Source of the DNA: JACKCB01 sp964452775 | GTDB taxonomy: Bacteria; Chloroflexota; Anaerolineae; Promineifilales; Promineifilaceae | Direction of reading: 5' to 3' | NCBI GenBank assembly: GCA_964452775.1 | Contig: CAYVQP010000002.1 | Span: forward strand, 1-64,000 | DNA length: 64,000 nucleotides | Shown here: positions 51,886 to 62,238 of the stretch, one piece after another | Position numbering within the stretch: position 1 is the stretch's first letter | Layout of the letters: the number at the start of each line of letters is the position of its first letter | Position numbers and translations under genes: made by a program | Notes under the pieces: model-generated | What the model was told of the DNA's origin: nothing | The model's database searches: none | What the model saw: the letters and a program-made list of their open reading frames with translations, nothing else

Positions 51886-54800
51886 ATGTTAACGGCTCTA
51901 TTTGACCGCATCACGCGGGCCTCCGTCCGCTACTACCCGGTCACGCTAACCATNNNNNNNNNNNNNNNNNNNNNNNNNNNNNNNNNNNNNNNNNNNNNNN
52001 NNNNNNNNNNNNNNNNNNNNNNNNNNNNNNNNNNNNNNNNNNNNNNNNNNNNNTGGTTGAGAGCGATCTGCAGCCCGTGCTGGCGGAAGTGGACGGCGTC
52101 AGCCAGGCCACCATCAGCGGCGGTCAGGAACTGCCGGCTGAATTGTCAGAAGGAACGACCGGCGCGGAGGAAGCCGAAGCCGCCTCGCCGACCCCGGCGC
52201 CCACCGCCACAGTCGAGCCTGAGCCTACCTCAATCCCCACGGCGGAACCTACCGTCGACCCGGCCCGCTTGCCTGACGCGATTATCGAGCAGTCGGCTGC
52301 TTTCGGTCAGCCGATCGAATCCGCGACCGAAATCACGCCGCAGATGATGCAGCAAATGACCGCCCTCGGTGAAATGGCGACGCAATTCCTTTCTCTTCTG
52401 ACGCCGGACAACCTGCGCGCCCTGCCTCCGGAGACCATCTCCTATTTGCCCCCGGCCTTCCTGGAGACCCTGGATGCTGATCTGCGCGCCGAACTGGATG
52501 AGCTGGCGGCCGAATTTGGCGGCGCGGGCGCTGCCCTGGCCGTCGCCGAGGAAGAGGGCGGGACAGAGACAGAGACAGAGATCCCGCCGATAGAGCCGCT
52601 ACCCTTGCCGGAGAGCCTGATAGCGGCCGCCGCCGGGGCCGGAGTGACAATTTCTACCACCGCGGATATCACTCCGGAAGCGATGCAGGGGCTGGTCGGC
52701 TTTGCGCCGGAGCTGTTGGCCGAGCTGACGCCGGAGATGTGGCGCGTGCTGGAACCCGACGCGCTGACCGCTGCGCTGCCGGTTGCCAGCTCAACACTGG
52801 ATCCTCAGTTGGCGGCGCAACTTATCGCAATAGTCCGGGCCGCCAATGGTCAGGAAGCGGAGCCGGGCGTGCTGTCCGAACCGTGGGTGGCAGCCGGCGC
52901 TTCAGTAGGCATTACCCTTACCACCACGGCTGACCTGACGCCGGAAGTCGTCGGGGCCATTGCGACTACTGCTCCGGAATTGCTCAATTCGCTGGATGAG
53001 GTCGCCATTCTGGCTCTGCCTTCGGACGTGTTGGCGGCACTACCGCCGGAATACCTGGCCACGCTCGACCCCGGCCTGCAACAGACAGTGCAGGTGATGG
53101 TCATTCGCCGGCTACAATTTGCCGCCGCTGCCGGAGAAGGGGCCGCCGCAGAAGCGCCGCAGGTGGAGCCTGTACCTTTGCCCGAGAGCTGGGTAGCGGC
53201 CGGCGCATCCTTCGGCCAGCCAATTTCTACAACCGCGGACATCACTCCAGAAGCGATACAAGGCGTGCTTGGCCTTGCGCCCGAACTGCTGACCGACCTG
53301 ACCCCGGAAATGTGGCGCCGAATCGATCCTCTTGTTTTGGAAGCGGCGCTACCGGCGGTGGCCGAAACGCTGGACCCGGCGCTGGTCGCCCAATTGACGG
53401 CGATTGTGCAGGCGGCCAACGGTGAGCCGCCCGCGCCTGTTCCGTTGCCGGAAGCCTGGATTGCCTCTGCTTCCGCCGCCGGCTCGCCCGCTGAAAGCAC
53501 AGCCGACTTGCCTCCGGAAGCTATCGCCGCTGCGGCTGCGGCCGCGCCGGAATTGCTGGCCGCGTTGACGCCGGAAACGATTCTGGCCATGACGCCGGAA
53601 CAACAGGCGGCCCTGCCGGTTGAGTATCTGGCCACCCTGGATGAGGGTCTACAGGAGACATTGGCGGTCATCGCGATCCATCACGCTCGCTTCCTGGCAG
53701 CCCAAACGGAAGAGGTTGCTGAGGTTGAAGAGCCGGAGCCAACGCCGACTGCGGAGCCGGAGCCGGAAGTGGACCCGGCCCGCCTGCCCGACCTGGTCAT
53801 TCAGGGTTCGGCTGCCGCCGGGCAGAGCCTGGAATTCGCCCAGGACATCACGCCGGAGATTATGCGGCTGCTGGCCGGCATCCCCCAGGCGCAGCAATTC
53901 CTGGGCCTGTTGACGGATGATAATCTGCGCCTGCTGCCGCCCGAATCCATCGCCCTGCTGCCGCCGGACTTTGTCGCCGGCCTGGACGCCGAATTGCGCG
54001 CCGAACTCGATGATTTGGCGGCGGAGTTTGGCGGGGCCGGGGCGCTGGCGCAGCAAGAGGCGGAGGAAGCAGAAGAGGCCGCAGCCGGGGCGCCCGCGCT
54101 GAGCGGACCCTGGATTCAGCCTGGCCCCGATGGATCGGAGCCGCTATTCACCACCGCGGCCGATCTGCTGCACAATGACTTCGGTTTCTCAGCGGCAGAA
54201 TTGCTCAACTTCCTGCCCAATACGCCGCAAGTTGAAAATGCTGCCGACTATATGGCTGCGCTCACGCCGGAAGTCCTGGGATACCTGGCGGAAGGCGAAG
54301 AAGGCTTTGCTGAGACCCTTTCGCCGGCCATTCTGGAGATGATGTCGCCGGAGTCGATTACCTTCCTGCTGGACAACTTTCCGCAGGCGTTTGACGACGA
54401 GCGGGCCGAACGCCTGCGGCTGATCGCTGCCGGAGAAGTAGAGGCCTTCGTGCCGGAGGCCAGCATCACGCGCACGAACGGCGATCCCAGCGTGATCCTG
54501 AACGTCTACAAAGAAGGCGACGCCAATACGGTGGAAGTCGCCCACGCCATTTTCGCGGCGATGGACGAGTTTACCGCCGCCCAAAGCGCAAACGGCGCTG
54601 AGGTGAACGTGGCGATGGTCTTTGAGCAGGCAACCTTCATTGAGGACTCGATTGAAGGCGTCTCGCGCGAAGGCCTTCTGGGTGCGCTGTTCGCCGTGCT
54701 CGTCATTCTCCTGTTCCTGAGCGGCAGAAATCGTGAAGGTAAGTACAGGCCGGCCTGGCGCTCGACCATTGTCATCGCGGTGTCAATCCCGCTCTCAGTC

Positions 54801-56591
54801 CTGGCTGCCTTCGCGCTCATGCGCTGGATTCCCCCGACATTGGGCGTCTGGTTGCATGACCTGGCAAGCTCAGCGGATAGCGGCCTGCTCGATTTCCTCG
54901 TTCGCCTCTTCCCGGAGAGCGTAACGCTGAACATCATGACCCTGAGTGGTTTGACGGTTGCTGTTGGCCGGATAGTTGATGATTCAATCGTGGTGCTGGA
55001 GAACATCTATCGCTTCATACAGCAAGGAGATGAACCCAAAGAGGCGGTGACTGAGGCCACGAAAGAGGTCGCCATCGCTATCTTTTCGTCAACGGCCACG
55101 ACCATCGCCGTGTTCTTGCCCCTGGGTTTGATCGGTGGGCTGATCGGCTCCTTCTTCCTGCCCTTCGGCCTGACCGTCACATATGCTCTGGCAGCGAGCT
55201 TTGTGGTGGCCATTACCGTTGTCCCGGCGCTGGCCTTCTTGCTCATTCGGAAGGAGAACCTGCCGGTGGAATCTGAGAGCTGGATGCAGCGGGCTTACAC
55301 GCCGACGCTGAAATGGTCTCTGAAACATCGAGCGGTGACCATGTTTCTGGCGGTGCTGCTCTTCGTGGGCAGCCTCTACTTGCTCACCCTGTTGCCCACC
55401 AGCTTCATCCCGGCGCTGGGTGAACCGACGGTGAACGTGGTGATCAACTTGCCGGCCGGCGCCAGCATGATCGAAACAAATGCCGCCGTTGAAGAATTCG
55501 AAGCAAGCCTGCAGGAGTTGGAAGGGATCGAGACGGTGCAGGCGGAGGTTGGCGGCGCCGGCGGCTTCGAGGCCCTATTCAGCGGGGGAGGTATCTCCCA
55601 GAATCAGGCGAATCTGACCATCACGCCGGTAGAAGTGGAGGGCGTTGATGTGCTGACCCGCGAGGTACGCCAGCGGGCCGAGGAGGCGTTCGGGGCTGAC
55701 AATGTCACCGTCTCTGCCGCCTCGCAGACCGGCTTTGGCGGCTTCAGCCTGGTCGTGACCAGCGATTCCTTGGAGGAGTTAATGGCTGTCGCCGGCGACG
55801 TCAAGCAGGCGCTCGCTGAGGTGGATATTGACGGAGACGGCATCCAGGACATTACCAATATCTCCAGCAGTGTAGACAACGCCGCGGTAGGCGGCGACGG
55901 CACGCTCATGCGCATAGATGGCCGGCCGGCGATCCGGTTTAGCGGCGAGTTGGAGACCGAGAATACGCTGGGTGTCACCGGCGCTGCGAAAAAGGCCATA
56001 GTTGCCCTGGAGACATTACCTGCCGGGACGCAAGTGACCGAGGGCTTTGAGTCTGAGCAGCAGGTGCAGGGCTTTCAGAATATGATCGTGGCTATCGGCT
56101 GGTCAATTGTGCTGGTGTATATCATTCTGGCGCTGACCTTCCGCAGTCTTATCCACCCCTTCACCATTTTGTTCAGTCTGCCCTTTGCCCTGGTGGGCGC
56201 GGCGCTGGCGCTTTACATTACCGACAGCGTGCTGGGTATCTCCGCAATGATCGGTCTGATGATGCTGGTCGGCATCGTGGTCACCAACGCTATCGTCCTG
56301 ATGGAGCTGCTGCTGCAACTGCGCCGCAGCGGCATGGGCGTGAATGAGGCATTAGTCCAGGCCGGCCGGACCCGGCTGCGCCCAATCTGGATGACCGCGC
56401 TGACCGCGGTGCTGGCCCTCATCCCGCTTGCCGCCAGCCGGGAAAGCGGCGCCGTTATCGCCTCAGAATTGGCGCGCGTCGTGATCGGTGGTCTGTTGAT
56501 GAGCACCGCCTTGACGCTGGTCGTCGTGCCGGTCGTCTACAGCCTGCTCGAGCAGCTGCGCGGAAGATTCGCCAGAAAGACGAACGCATAG
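51886..56591 (+). CDS. RND efflux pump (HAE-1 type) with large repeat insertion; gap inside
   Basis: One gene interrupted by 100 N after residue 22, frame apparently shifted only by arbitrary gap size. After the gap VESDLQPVLAEVDGVSQATISGG is the usual AcrB/SwrC porter segment. It is followed by a Pro/Glu linker and about seven imperfect repeats of roughly 110 residues (52269 to about 54470), each starting like LPESWVAAGASFGQPISTTADITPEA, then the porter resumes (NVYKEGDANTVEVAHAI) and the twelve-helix RND body follows with GRIVDDSIVVLENIYR and LVGIVVTNAIVLMELL. Total above 1,560 residues against about 1,050 for the family. Confidence 0.88.
51954..52053. other. Assembly gap (100 N)
   Basis: One hundred N near the 5' end of the RND gene. 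Most of the first membrane helix and early porter domain is missing, so true gap length should be several hundred bases. Confidence 0.99.
52269..54470 (+). repeat. Seven-fold protein repeat inside RND gene
   Basis: Repeat units begin near LPDAIIEQSAAFGQ, LPESLIAAAAGAGV, LSEPWVAAGASVGI, LPESWVAAGASFGQ, LPEAWIASASAAGS, LPDLVIQGSAAAGQ and LSGPWIQPGPDGSE. Each has a D(I/L)TPE motif and an LPPE(Y/F)L-type motif later; acidic linkers separate some units. Units one and six are closest to each other, as are two and four, suggesting duplication of blocks. Confidence 0.85.
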
Positions 56592-56604
56592 GAAGTTGAC
56601 TGAT

Positions 56605-56631
56605 GGGGTCGCCGGCAACTCCGGCGACCCC
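56605..56631 (+). terminator. Terminator-like hairpin after RND gene
   Basis: GGGGTCGCCGG (56605-56615) and CCGGCGACCCC (56621-56631) form a perfect 11-bp stem with a 5-nt loop, 14 nt after the stop. Only TT follows, so U-poor like the hairpin after topA. Confidence 0.7.
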
Positions 56632-56768
56632 TTGCCCTATAGGGTCGGGTTGTCAGCGCCGGCTGTTGTTTGCTGGCAGTTGCGCAGGAGGGGGAGTATA
56701 ACTGGATTCGTCGCCGCCCTGGCAAGGGCGTTCCGATTGGCGGCGTTGTCAATAAGTCCTGCGAATAG

Positions 56769-58457
56769 GTGAAACGCGTGCGACTGTCCCGGCCGGCCGG
56801 ACCCACCCTTCAGCATTGGCTCTATATCTTTTTTCTTGCATTGCCGCTGCTGTTCCTGGCGCTCTTCTTCTTTTTCCCCCTCGCCAACATCCTCCAGCTA
56901 GGCTTCTCGGCGCAGGCGATCCGCGAGATCCTATCGAAGCAATACTACCTTTCGATCCTCTGGTTTACCCTGTGGCAGGCGGCGCTGTCCACATTGTTGA
57001 CCATGCTGGTTGGATTACCGGCTGCTTACCTCTTCTCTCACTACACTTTCACCACCCGTAGCTTGCTCAAGGCGTTGACTGCGGCGCCGTTTGTGATGCC
57101 TACTGTGGTGGTGGCGGCGGCATTTCGGGCGCTGTTCGGCCCGGCCGGTCCGCTGAATTCACTACTGGTGCAATTGCTGGGCCTGGATGCTCCCCCGATA
57201 CAACTGGAACAAACGCTGGGCATCATTCTCCTGGCGCATGTATTCTACAACACGACTATCGTCATCCGGCTGGTAGGGGGCATGTGGAGCCATCTAAGCC
57301 CGCGCCAGACGGAGGCCGCGCAGTTACTGGGCGCAAGTCGCCGGCGGGCGTTCATTGAAATCACGTTGCCCCAACTTCGTCCCGCGCTGCTCAGCGCCGC
57401 CCTGCTGATCTTCCTCTTCACCTTTACCAGTTTTGGCGTCATCCTGATCCTGGGCGGGCCGGCCTTCAGTACGCTGGAGACCGAGATTTACCGGCAGTAT
57501 GTCACTTTCCTGCGCCCGGACATAGCCGCCATCCTCTCCCTGCTGCAAATCTTGATAACGTTTGTGGTCATGCTCATATATAGTCGCTGGCAGGCGCGAA
57601 GCGGCCGGGCGCTGGAATTGAGGGGCGCGGAGAGCAACCTGCGCCGGCCCCAGACTCGCCTCGAGAAGGGGCTGGTCGCCGGCCTGGTACTCTTTCTTTA
57701 CCTCTTTCTGGTGATGCCCCTGGCGGCGCTCGTCTGGCGCTCGCTGAGCGACCGGCAAGGCAACTTTACTCTGGACTACTACCTGGCTTTGCCCGAGCTG
57801 CGCCGGGGCAGTGTGCTCTTTGTCTCGCCGTTAGTCGCCATTCGAAACTCGCTAACGTTTGCCGGACTGACGATGGTGCTGGCGCTCTTCCTGGGGCTGG
57901 CCAGTAGCCGGCTGCTGATTCGACCAGCCGGACAAAGCAGCTGGCGACGCCTGCTTGATCCCATGTTTATGTTGCCGCTGGGGGTATCCGCGGTCACTCT
58001 GGGACTGGGTTATGTGGTCAGCTTCAACGCCCTGCGCACCTCTGTCTTGCTGGTGCTCATCGCGCACACGCTGGTTGCTTTTCCGTTCGTGGTGCGCAGT
58101 GTGTTGCCGGTGATGCAGGCTATCCGGCCCGGCTTGCGCGAGGCGGCGGCTACATTGGGGGCCTCGCCCAATCGAGTCTGGCGAGAGGTTGACCTGCCAA
58201 TCATCTGGCGCGCCCTGCTGGTGGCGGCGATGTTTGCCTTTACGGTGAGCATGGGCGAGTTCGGCGCGACCAGCTTCATCGTCCGGCCCAACAGCGCCTT
58301 CTCGACGATGCCCGTGGCTATCGCACGCTACATGGGACAGCCGGGGGAGCTGAACTTCGGGCAAGCGATGGCCATGGGCACGATCTTGATGATCGTCTGC
58401 GCGGTTGGCTTTATTGCCATCGAGCGATTTCGCTATGCGGATATCGGCGAGTTCTGA
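56769..58457 (+). CDS. ABC importer double permease, ThiP/FbpB-like
   Basis: A 562-residue permease with two fused binding-protein-dependent transport domains, about twelve helices. Each half has an EAA loop: EAAQLLGASRRRAFIEITLPQLRPAL (about 180-206) and EAAATLGASPNRVWREVDLPIIWRALL (about 457-483). The C-terminal MGEFGATSFIVRPNSAFSTMPVAIARYMG is typical of thiamine (ThiP) and ferric iron (FbpB) permeases. GTG start. Cognate ATPase follows; no substrate-binding protein and no TPP riboswitch are visible, so thiamine versus iron stays open. Confidence 0.88.
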   Translation: MKRVRLSRPAGPTLQHWLYIFFLALPLLFLALFFFFPLANILQLGFSAQAIREILSKQYYLSILWFTLWQAALSTLLTMLVGLPAAYLFSHYTFTTRSLLKALTAAPFVMPTVVVAAAFRALFGPAGPLNSLLVQLLGLDAPPIQLEQTLGIILLAHVFYNTTIVIRLVGGMWSHLSPRQTEAAQLLGASRRRAFIEITLPQLRPALLSAALLIFLFTFTSFGVILILGGPAFSTLETEIYRQYVTFLRPDIAAILSLLQILITFVVMLIYSRWQARSGRALELRGAESNLRRPQTRLEKGLVAGLVLFLYLFLVMPLAALVWRSLSDRQGNFTLDYYLALPELRRGSVLFVSPLVAIRNSLTFAGLTMVLALFLGLASSRLLIRPAGQSSWRRLLDPMFMLPLGVSAVTLGLGYVVSFNALRTSVLLVLIAHTLVAFPFVVRSVLPVMQAIRPGLREAAATLGASPNRVWREVDLPIIWRALLVAAMFAFTVSMGEFGATSFIVRPNSAFSTMPVAIARYMGQPGELNFGQAMAMGTILMIVCAVGFIAIERFRYADIGEF

Positions 58458-58490
58458 TGGGCGCAAGGCTCTTGCGACCGCTTCGACAGC

Positions 58491-59594
58491 ATGATGGCGC
58501 TCAATAGGATGGCGGAAGACAGCGGTGCGCTGATCGTACAGGGGGTGAGCAAATCCTTCGCCGGCACAACGGCCTTGCGCGGCGCATCTCTGGAAGTAGC
58601 CGCCGGCGAAATCATGGTGCTGTTAGGCCCCAGCGGCTGCGGCAAGACCACCCTGTTGCGCACGATTGCCGGCCTGGAGAAGCCGGATGAAGGCCGGCTG
58701 TCCTGGCGGGGGCGCGATCTCGCCATGATCCCGGTGAACGAGCGCGGCTTCGGCATGGTCTTTCAGGATTACGCCCTGTTTCCGCACAAGAACGTGGCCC
58801 AGAACGTGATCTTCGGCTTGCGCATGCAGGGTTGGGAGCCGGCTCACATGGAACGGCGCATGGCGGAGGTGTTGGCCCTGACCGGCCTGCAAGGGTATGA
58901 GAGCCGAAGAATTGATCAACTATCCGGCGGTGAGCAACAACGAGTGGCGCTGGCCCGGGCGCTGGCCCCATTGCCCACGCTACTCTTGCTGGACGAGCCG
59001 TTAGGAGCGCTGGATCGGGCGCTGCGCGAACGGCTGATGCTGGAATTACGCGCCATCCTGAAAAGCGCCGGCCCGCAGGCGGAGGGCGTCACCGCAGTAT
59101 ACGTGACCCACGACCAGACGGAGGCCTTTGCCATTGCCGACCGGGTGGCGGTGATGTTCGCCGGCAAGGTTGAGCAGGTGGCCGCGCCGATGACGCTGTA
59201 TCGCCGGCCGGCGACCGCCGCGGTGGCCCGCTTTCTGGGCATGCAAAACCTGTTGCCCGGTGAACTGTTGCGGGCCGGCGGCAATCGCGTACGCACGCCG
59301 GTCGGTGAGCTGGAGTTAGCCTCCCCGCCGGACGGGCTGGAGAATCACAAGCTTACCGTTCTCTTGCGTCCGGATAGCGCGCGGCTGGCGCCGGCGGACA
59401 GTAGCGAGGTGAACAGGTTGGCCGGTAGCTTGATTGGCGTGTCTTTTCGGGGCCGGTACCAGATTGTGACCATCGAGACCGGTGGATCGCAACTGCGCTT
59501 TGAACTGGATTACACTGAGCAGCCGCCGGCTCCCGGTGAATCAGTGTATCTCGTTGTTGATCCCGCCGGGGTGCAATGGCTGCCTCGCCAATGA
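58491..59594 (+). CDS. ABC importer ATPase (PotA/FbpC-like)
   Basis: A 367-residue ATPase partner of the double permease. Walker A LLGPSGCGKTTLL, Q-loop GMVFQDYALFPHKNV, signature LSGGEQQRVALARAL, Walker B LLLLDEPLGALD, switch VTHDQTEAFAIAD, all intact; the C-terminal 120 residues form a TOBE/OB regulatory domain (FLGMQNLLPGELL onward). ATG 58491 or 58494 both possible. Same operon as the permease, 33 nt apart. Confidence 0.92.
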   Translation: MMALNRMAEDSGALIVQGVSKSFAGTTALRGASLEVAAGEIMVLLGPSGCGKTTLLRTIAGLEKPDEGRLSWRGRDLAMIPVNERGFGMVFQDYALFPHKNVAQNVIFGLRMQGWEPAHMERRMAEVLALTGLQGYESRRIDQLSGGEQQRVALARALAPLPTLLLLDEPLGALDRALRERLMLELRAILKSAGPQAEGVTAVYVTHDQTEAFAIADRVAVMFAGKVEQVAAPMTLYRRPATAAVARFLGMQNLLPGELLRAGGNRVRTPVGELELASPPDGLENHKLTVLLRPDSARLAPADSSEVNRLAGSLIGVSFRGRYQIVTIETGGSQLRFELDYTEQPPAPGESVYLVVDPAGVQWLPRQ

Positions 59595-59605
59595 GTTCGG
59601 CGCCC

Positions 59606-60652
59606 CTAACTGGGGAACACGGGTTGTGCAGCGCCCTGGAAGCTGATGCCGCCGGCGCGCACATCGCCGGCCGGCTCCTGATTAGCGACGGGCTGGCCGA
59701 GCAGGTTCACCGGCGCGATTCTGCCGGTGGTAATCTGGGCCGCACCGGATATGACATCGCTTTGCAGTACCAGGGTGATCGGGGCTACTTCTAGCCTGGT
59801 GACGACCTCACCCTCACGAATGCCTACGGTAATCACTCGCTGCCCACTCAGGCTGCCGGGGACATAGGTGAAGGGGAAACTGACAATCCGATAGCCGCCG
59901 GCATGAATCACCCCTAACTTCTGCCGCACCTCCCTCGCTCCAATCACGAGGTTGGTGGACGACTGCTCGAAGGCTATCCCGTCCCGGACCGTGACGATCA
60001 CTTCCGGCTGGAAGCTGTCGTAACGGCTGGGAACCTTTACGATCAGCCGGCCGCGGGTGGGGTCCTGCGCATCAATCGTGACCAGGTACGAGAGGTCGCC
60101 GCTGCCCTGTACGAATATGCCATACGCCGCATCTAGGATCTGTGGGCTGGTCACGATACGCGCAGACCCGGCTTCCACCTGAACGTATACCATGGCAAAG
60201 GTCTGAAATCGCTGGTCGGCGAGTTCACTTCCGGTGGCGCGAACGAAAATGAGGTAGCCGCCGGAAAGCGCTTGGGCCGGTTCAGCGATGAGCGGGATGG
60301 CAAGCTGGCGGGTTTCCATCAGAGGAACGTCAATTGGGGCAGTAGCCCCGCTTCGTCCATCGCTGGAGACAAAGAGCAGACCGAAGGCTCTGTCGAAGCG
60401 AACGCCGCCGGTAGCCTCCACGCTTAGGGTTGCCTTTAGAGCTTGTTCGAAAGCGCCCATGCTGACCACAAGATAGCACGTGCTGTCCTCGCCGGCTGCT
60501 CCCGGACAGATCACCTCGGCGATGAGTGGCCTCTCCGCGCTCAGCGTCTGCGTATCGGCTGCTACCGGCGTGCACCCCAGCAGGGACAGGGAGGCGATGA
60601 CGACCATCAGAACAATGCCGGCGATGCGTTGGAACTGCGCTTTCGTATCCAT
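59606..60652 (-). CDS. Predicted lipoprotein, function unknown
   Basis: A 348-residue exported protein. Signal AGIVLMVVIASLSLLGC ends in a lipobox with Cys at about residue 27. The mature part is rich in beta strands with immunoglobulin-like spacing (three similar stretches such as RLIVKVPSRYDSFQPEVIVTVRDG and YRIVSFPFTYVPGSLSGQRVITVGIREG). No catalytic motif is visible. Convergent with the ABC ATPase, 11 nt apart; it could serve as envelope or binding component but this is speculation. Confidence 0.6.
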   Translation of the reverse strand: MDTKAQFQRIAGIVLMVVIASLSLLGCTPVAADTQTLSAERPLIAEVICPGAAGEDSTCYLVVSMGAFEQALKATLSVEATGGVRFDRAFGLLFVSSDGRSGATAPIDVPLMETRQLAIPLIAEPAQALSGGYLIFVRATGSELADQRFQTFAMVYVQVEAGSARIVTSPQILDAAYGIFVQGSGDLSYLVTIDAQDPTRGRLIVKVPSRYDSFQPEVIVTVRDGIAFEQSSTNLVIGAREVRQKLGVIHAGGYRIVSFPFTYVPGSLSGQRVITVGIREGEVVTRLEVAPITLVLQSDVISGAAQITTGRIAPVNLLGQPVANQEPAGDVRAGGISFQGAAQPVFPS

Positions 60653-61013
60653 TGACCTTCACTCCGACCAGCTACCCTTTGCTGGAAAGTAGATCCGAAA
60701 TGGTAATCGTTCTACTGGAATGACGTTTCAATAGTGCAAATGGTTCCGTGCATGCCGCCGTTATAGCTATGCAATTAGCAGGGTAGCTGATCGGGTTCAG
60801 GCGGTATCCCGTACCTCTGAAATTGCTCTGTTAGAAGGCTATTATAACTCTCCCCTTGGGCTTGCATCCGGCCTTTGTCGCTGCGTATAATAAGATTGTG
60901 TCGAAGGTTGAAAGTCAATTGAGACCAACGACATGATCTTTTCGCGAAATGCTGGCAAACCCTGTAACTCCTGTTGTCACCTGCGGGGTTTCCAAGTTGA
61001 CGAGATGTAAGCG
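60653..61013. other. Intergenic region between lipoprotein and rseP
   Basis: 361 bp, visibly more AT-rich than its neighbours. It contains the rseP promoter (60862-60891) and an AAACCC/GGGTTT pair upstream of the rseP start. A minus-strand frame at 60775-61020 has no RBS and is not called. Confidence 0.6.
60862..60891 (+). promoter_or_regulatory. Promoter of rseP
   Basis: TTGCAT (60862-60867), 18-bp spacer, consensus TATAAT (60886-60891), giving an approximately 115-nt leader before ATG 61014. Confidence 0.6.
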
Positions 61014-62078
61014 ATGTCAATAGCCTGGATGGTCGGGGCGTTTGTCCTGATCCTGACGCCCATCATCTTCATTCACGAATTAGGACACTTTGTCTTTGCC
61101 CGCCTGTTTCACATTCGAGTGGAGGAGTTTGGGCTGGGCTTTCCGCCGCGGGCTGTGAAGCTGTTTGAGCGCGGCGGTACCATCTATTCGTTGAACTGGA
61201 TACCGTTGGGCGGCTTTGTGCGCCCGGCCGGCGAAGACGATCCATCGGTGCCGGACGGCCTGGCCGCTTCTTCGAAGACGGCGCGCTTCTTCACGCTCGC
61301 CGCCGGCTCATTGTTCAACTTCCTGTTCGCCTTCCTGGTCTTCTGGATGGCGCACCTCGTTGGGCCGCCGGCAGTGGAGATTGAAGCGGTCGCGGCCAAT
61401 ACGCCGGCTGCCTCTGCCGGCTTGCAAGCGGGCGATATCCTGTTGGCGATTAACGGCGTTGAGTTCCAGGATGATCGCGGCTATCTGATTGATGCGATCA
61501 AGCAAAATGCCGGGAGCGAAGTGGAACTGCTCGTCTTACGTGACGGCGAGGAGATGCTGATTGCCGCGACGCCGCGCACTGCAGACCAATACGGCGAAAA
61601 TGAGGGCGCTCTGGGGATCACGCTGACCGAGTCTGGTTCCATGCGCTTCTCCAAAGGTGTGCCGGCGGCCATGGTTGCGGCTGGTCAGGACATCTGGGAG
61701 GTCGTTTACCTGACGGTGCGCGTCCCCGTGATGGTGCTGCGGGGCGAGATCAGCGCCTCCGAAGCCAGGCCGGTCGGGCCGGTCGGCATCAGCCAAATTG
61801 CCGGGCAGGCCGCGCAATACACCGCCACCACCGGCAACTGGTATCTACTGTTGCAAGTTACTGCCTTCATCAGCGTTGCGTTGGGCTTCACCAATCTGCT
61901 GCCGATTCCGGCCCTCGATGGTGGGCGTATCCTCTTCGTCCTGGTGGAGGCGATTCGCGGCCGGCGCATCGAGCCGGAGCGAGAGGGAATGGTGCATTTG
62001 GCCGGCATGATCGTCTTGCTCGGCCTGATGCTGATCCTCATCTTCCAGGACATCATCAACCCGGTCATACCCTTCTAA
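61014..62078 (+). CDS. rseP: Site-2 metalloprotease RseP
   Basis: A 354-residue M50B intramembrane protease. IFIHELGHFVFARLF in the first helix is the HExxH zinc motif (about residues 20-24 region), EFGLGFPPRAVKLF follows, one PDZ domain spans about 120-185 (GLQAGDILLAINGVEF), and NLLPIPALDGGRILFVLVEAI is the LDG motif with the Asp ligand. It performs second-step cleavage of membrane anti-sigma factors or signal peptides. Confidence 0.94.
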   Translation: MSIAWMVGAFVLILTPIIFIHELGHFVFARLFHIRVEEFGLGFPPRAVKLFERGGTIYSLNWIPLGGFVRPAGEDDPSVPDGLAASSKTARFFTLAAGSLFNFLFAFLVFWMAHLVGPPAVEIEAVAANTPAASAGLQAGDILLAINGVEFQDDRGYLIDAIKQNAGSEVELLVLRDGEEMLIAATPRTADQYGENEGALGITLTESGSMRFSKGVPAAMVAAGQDIWEVVYLTVRVPVMVLRGEISASEARPVGPVGISQIAGQAAQYTATTGNWYLLLQVTAFISVALGFTNLLPIPALDGGRILFVLVEAIRGRRIEPEREGMVHLAGMIVLLGLMLILIFQDIINPVIPF

Positions 62079-62238
62079 GGGCGACAGTGGGGTGGAGGTA
62101 GCCAGATTTTCCGCCAGCTGCCGGAATTGCCCTCCTCGGTCGCTACCCAATCTGTTATACTTCTAAACTGACTTGCCCCATCCGGTTCAGTGATTTGCGC
62201 CGAACCCGGTGGGGATCATTTTTTATCTGGAGAGATTG

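Noticed and set aside
55750..55761. TGGTCGTGACCA resembling a FadR core
   Set aside because: Wrong spacing and buried inside RND coding sequence.
60775..61020. 81-residue minus-strand frame upstream of rseP
   Set aside because: No RBS, overlaps the rseP promoter and start; sequence looks like random translation.
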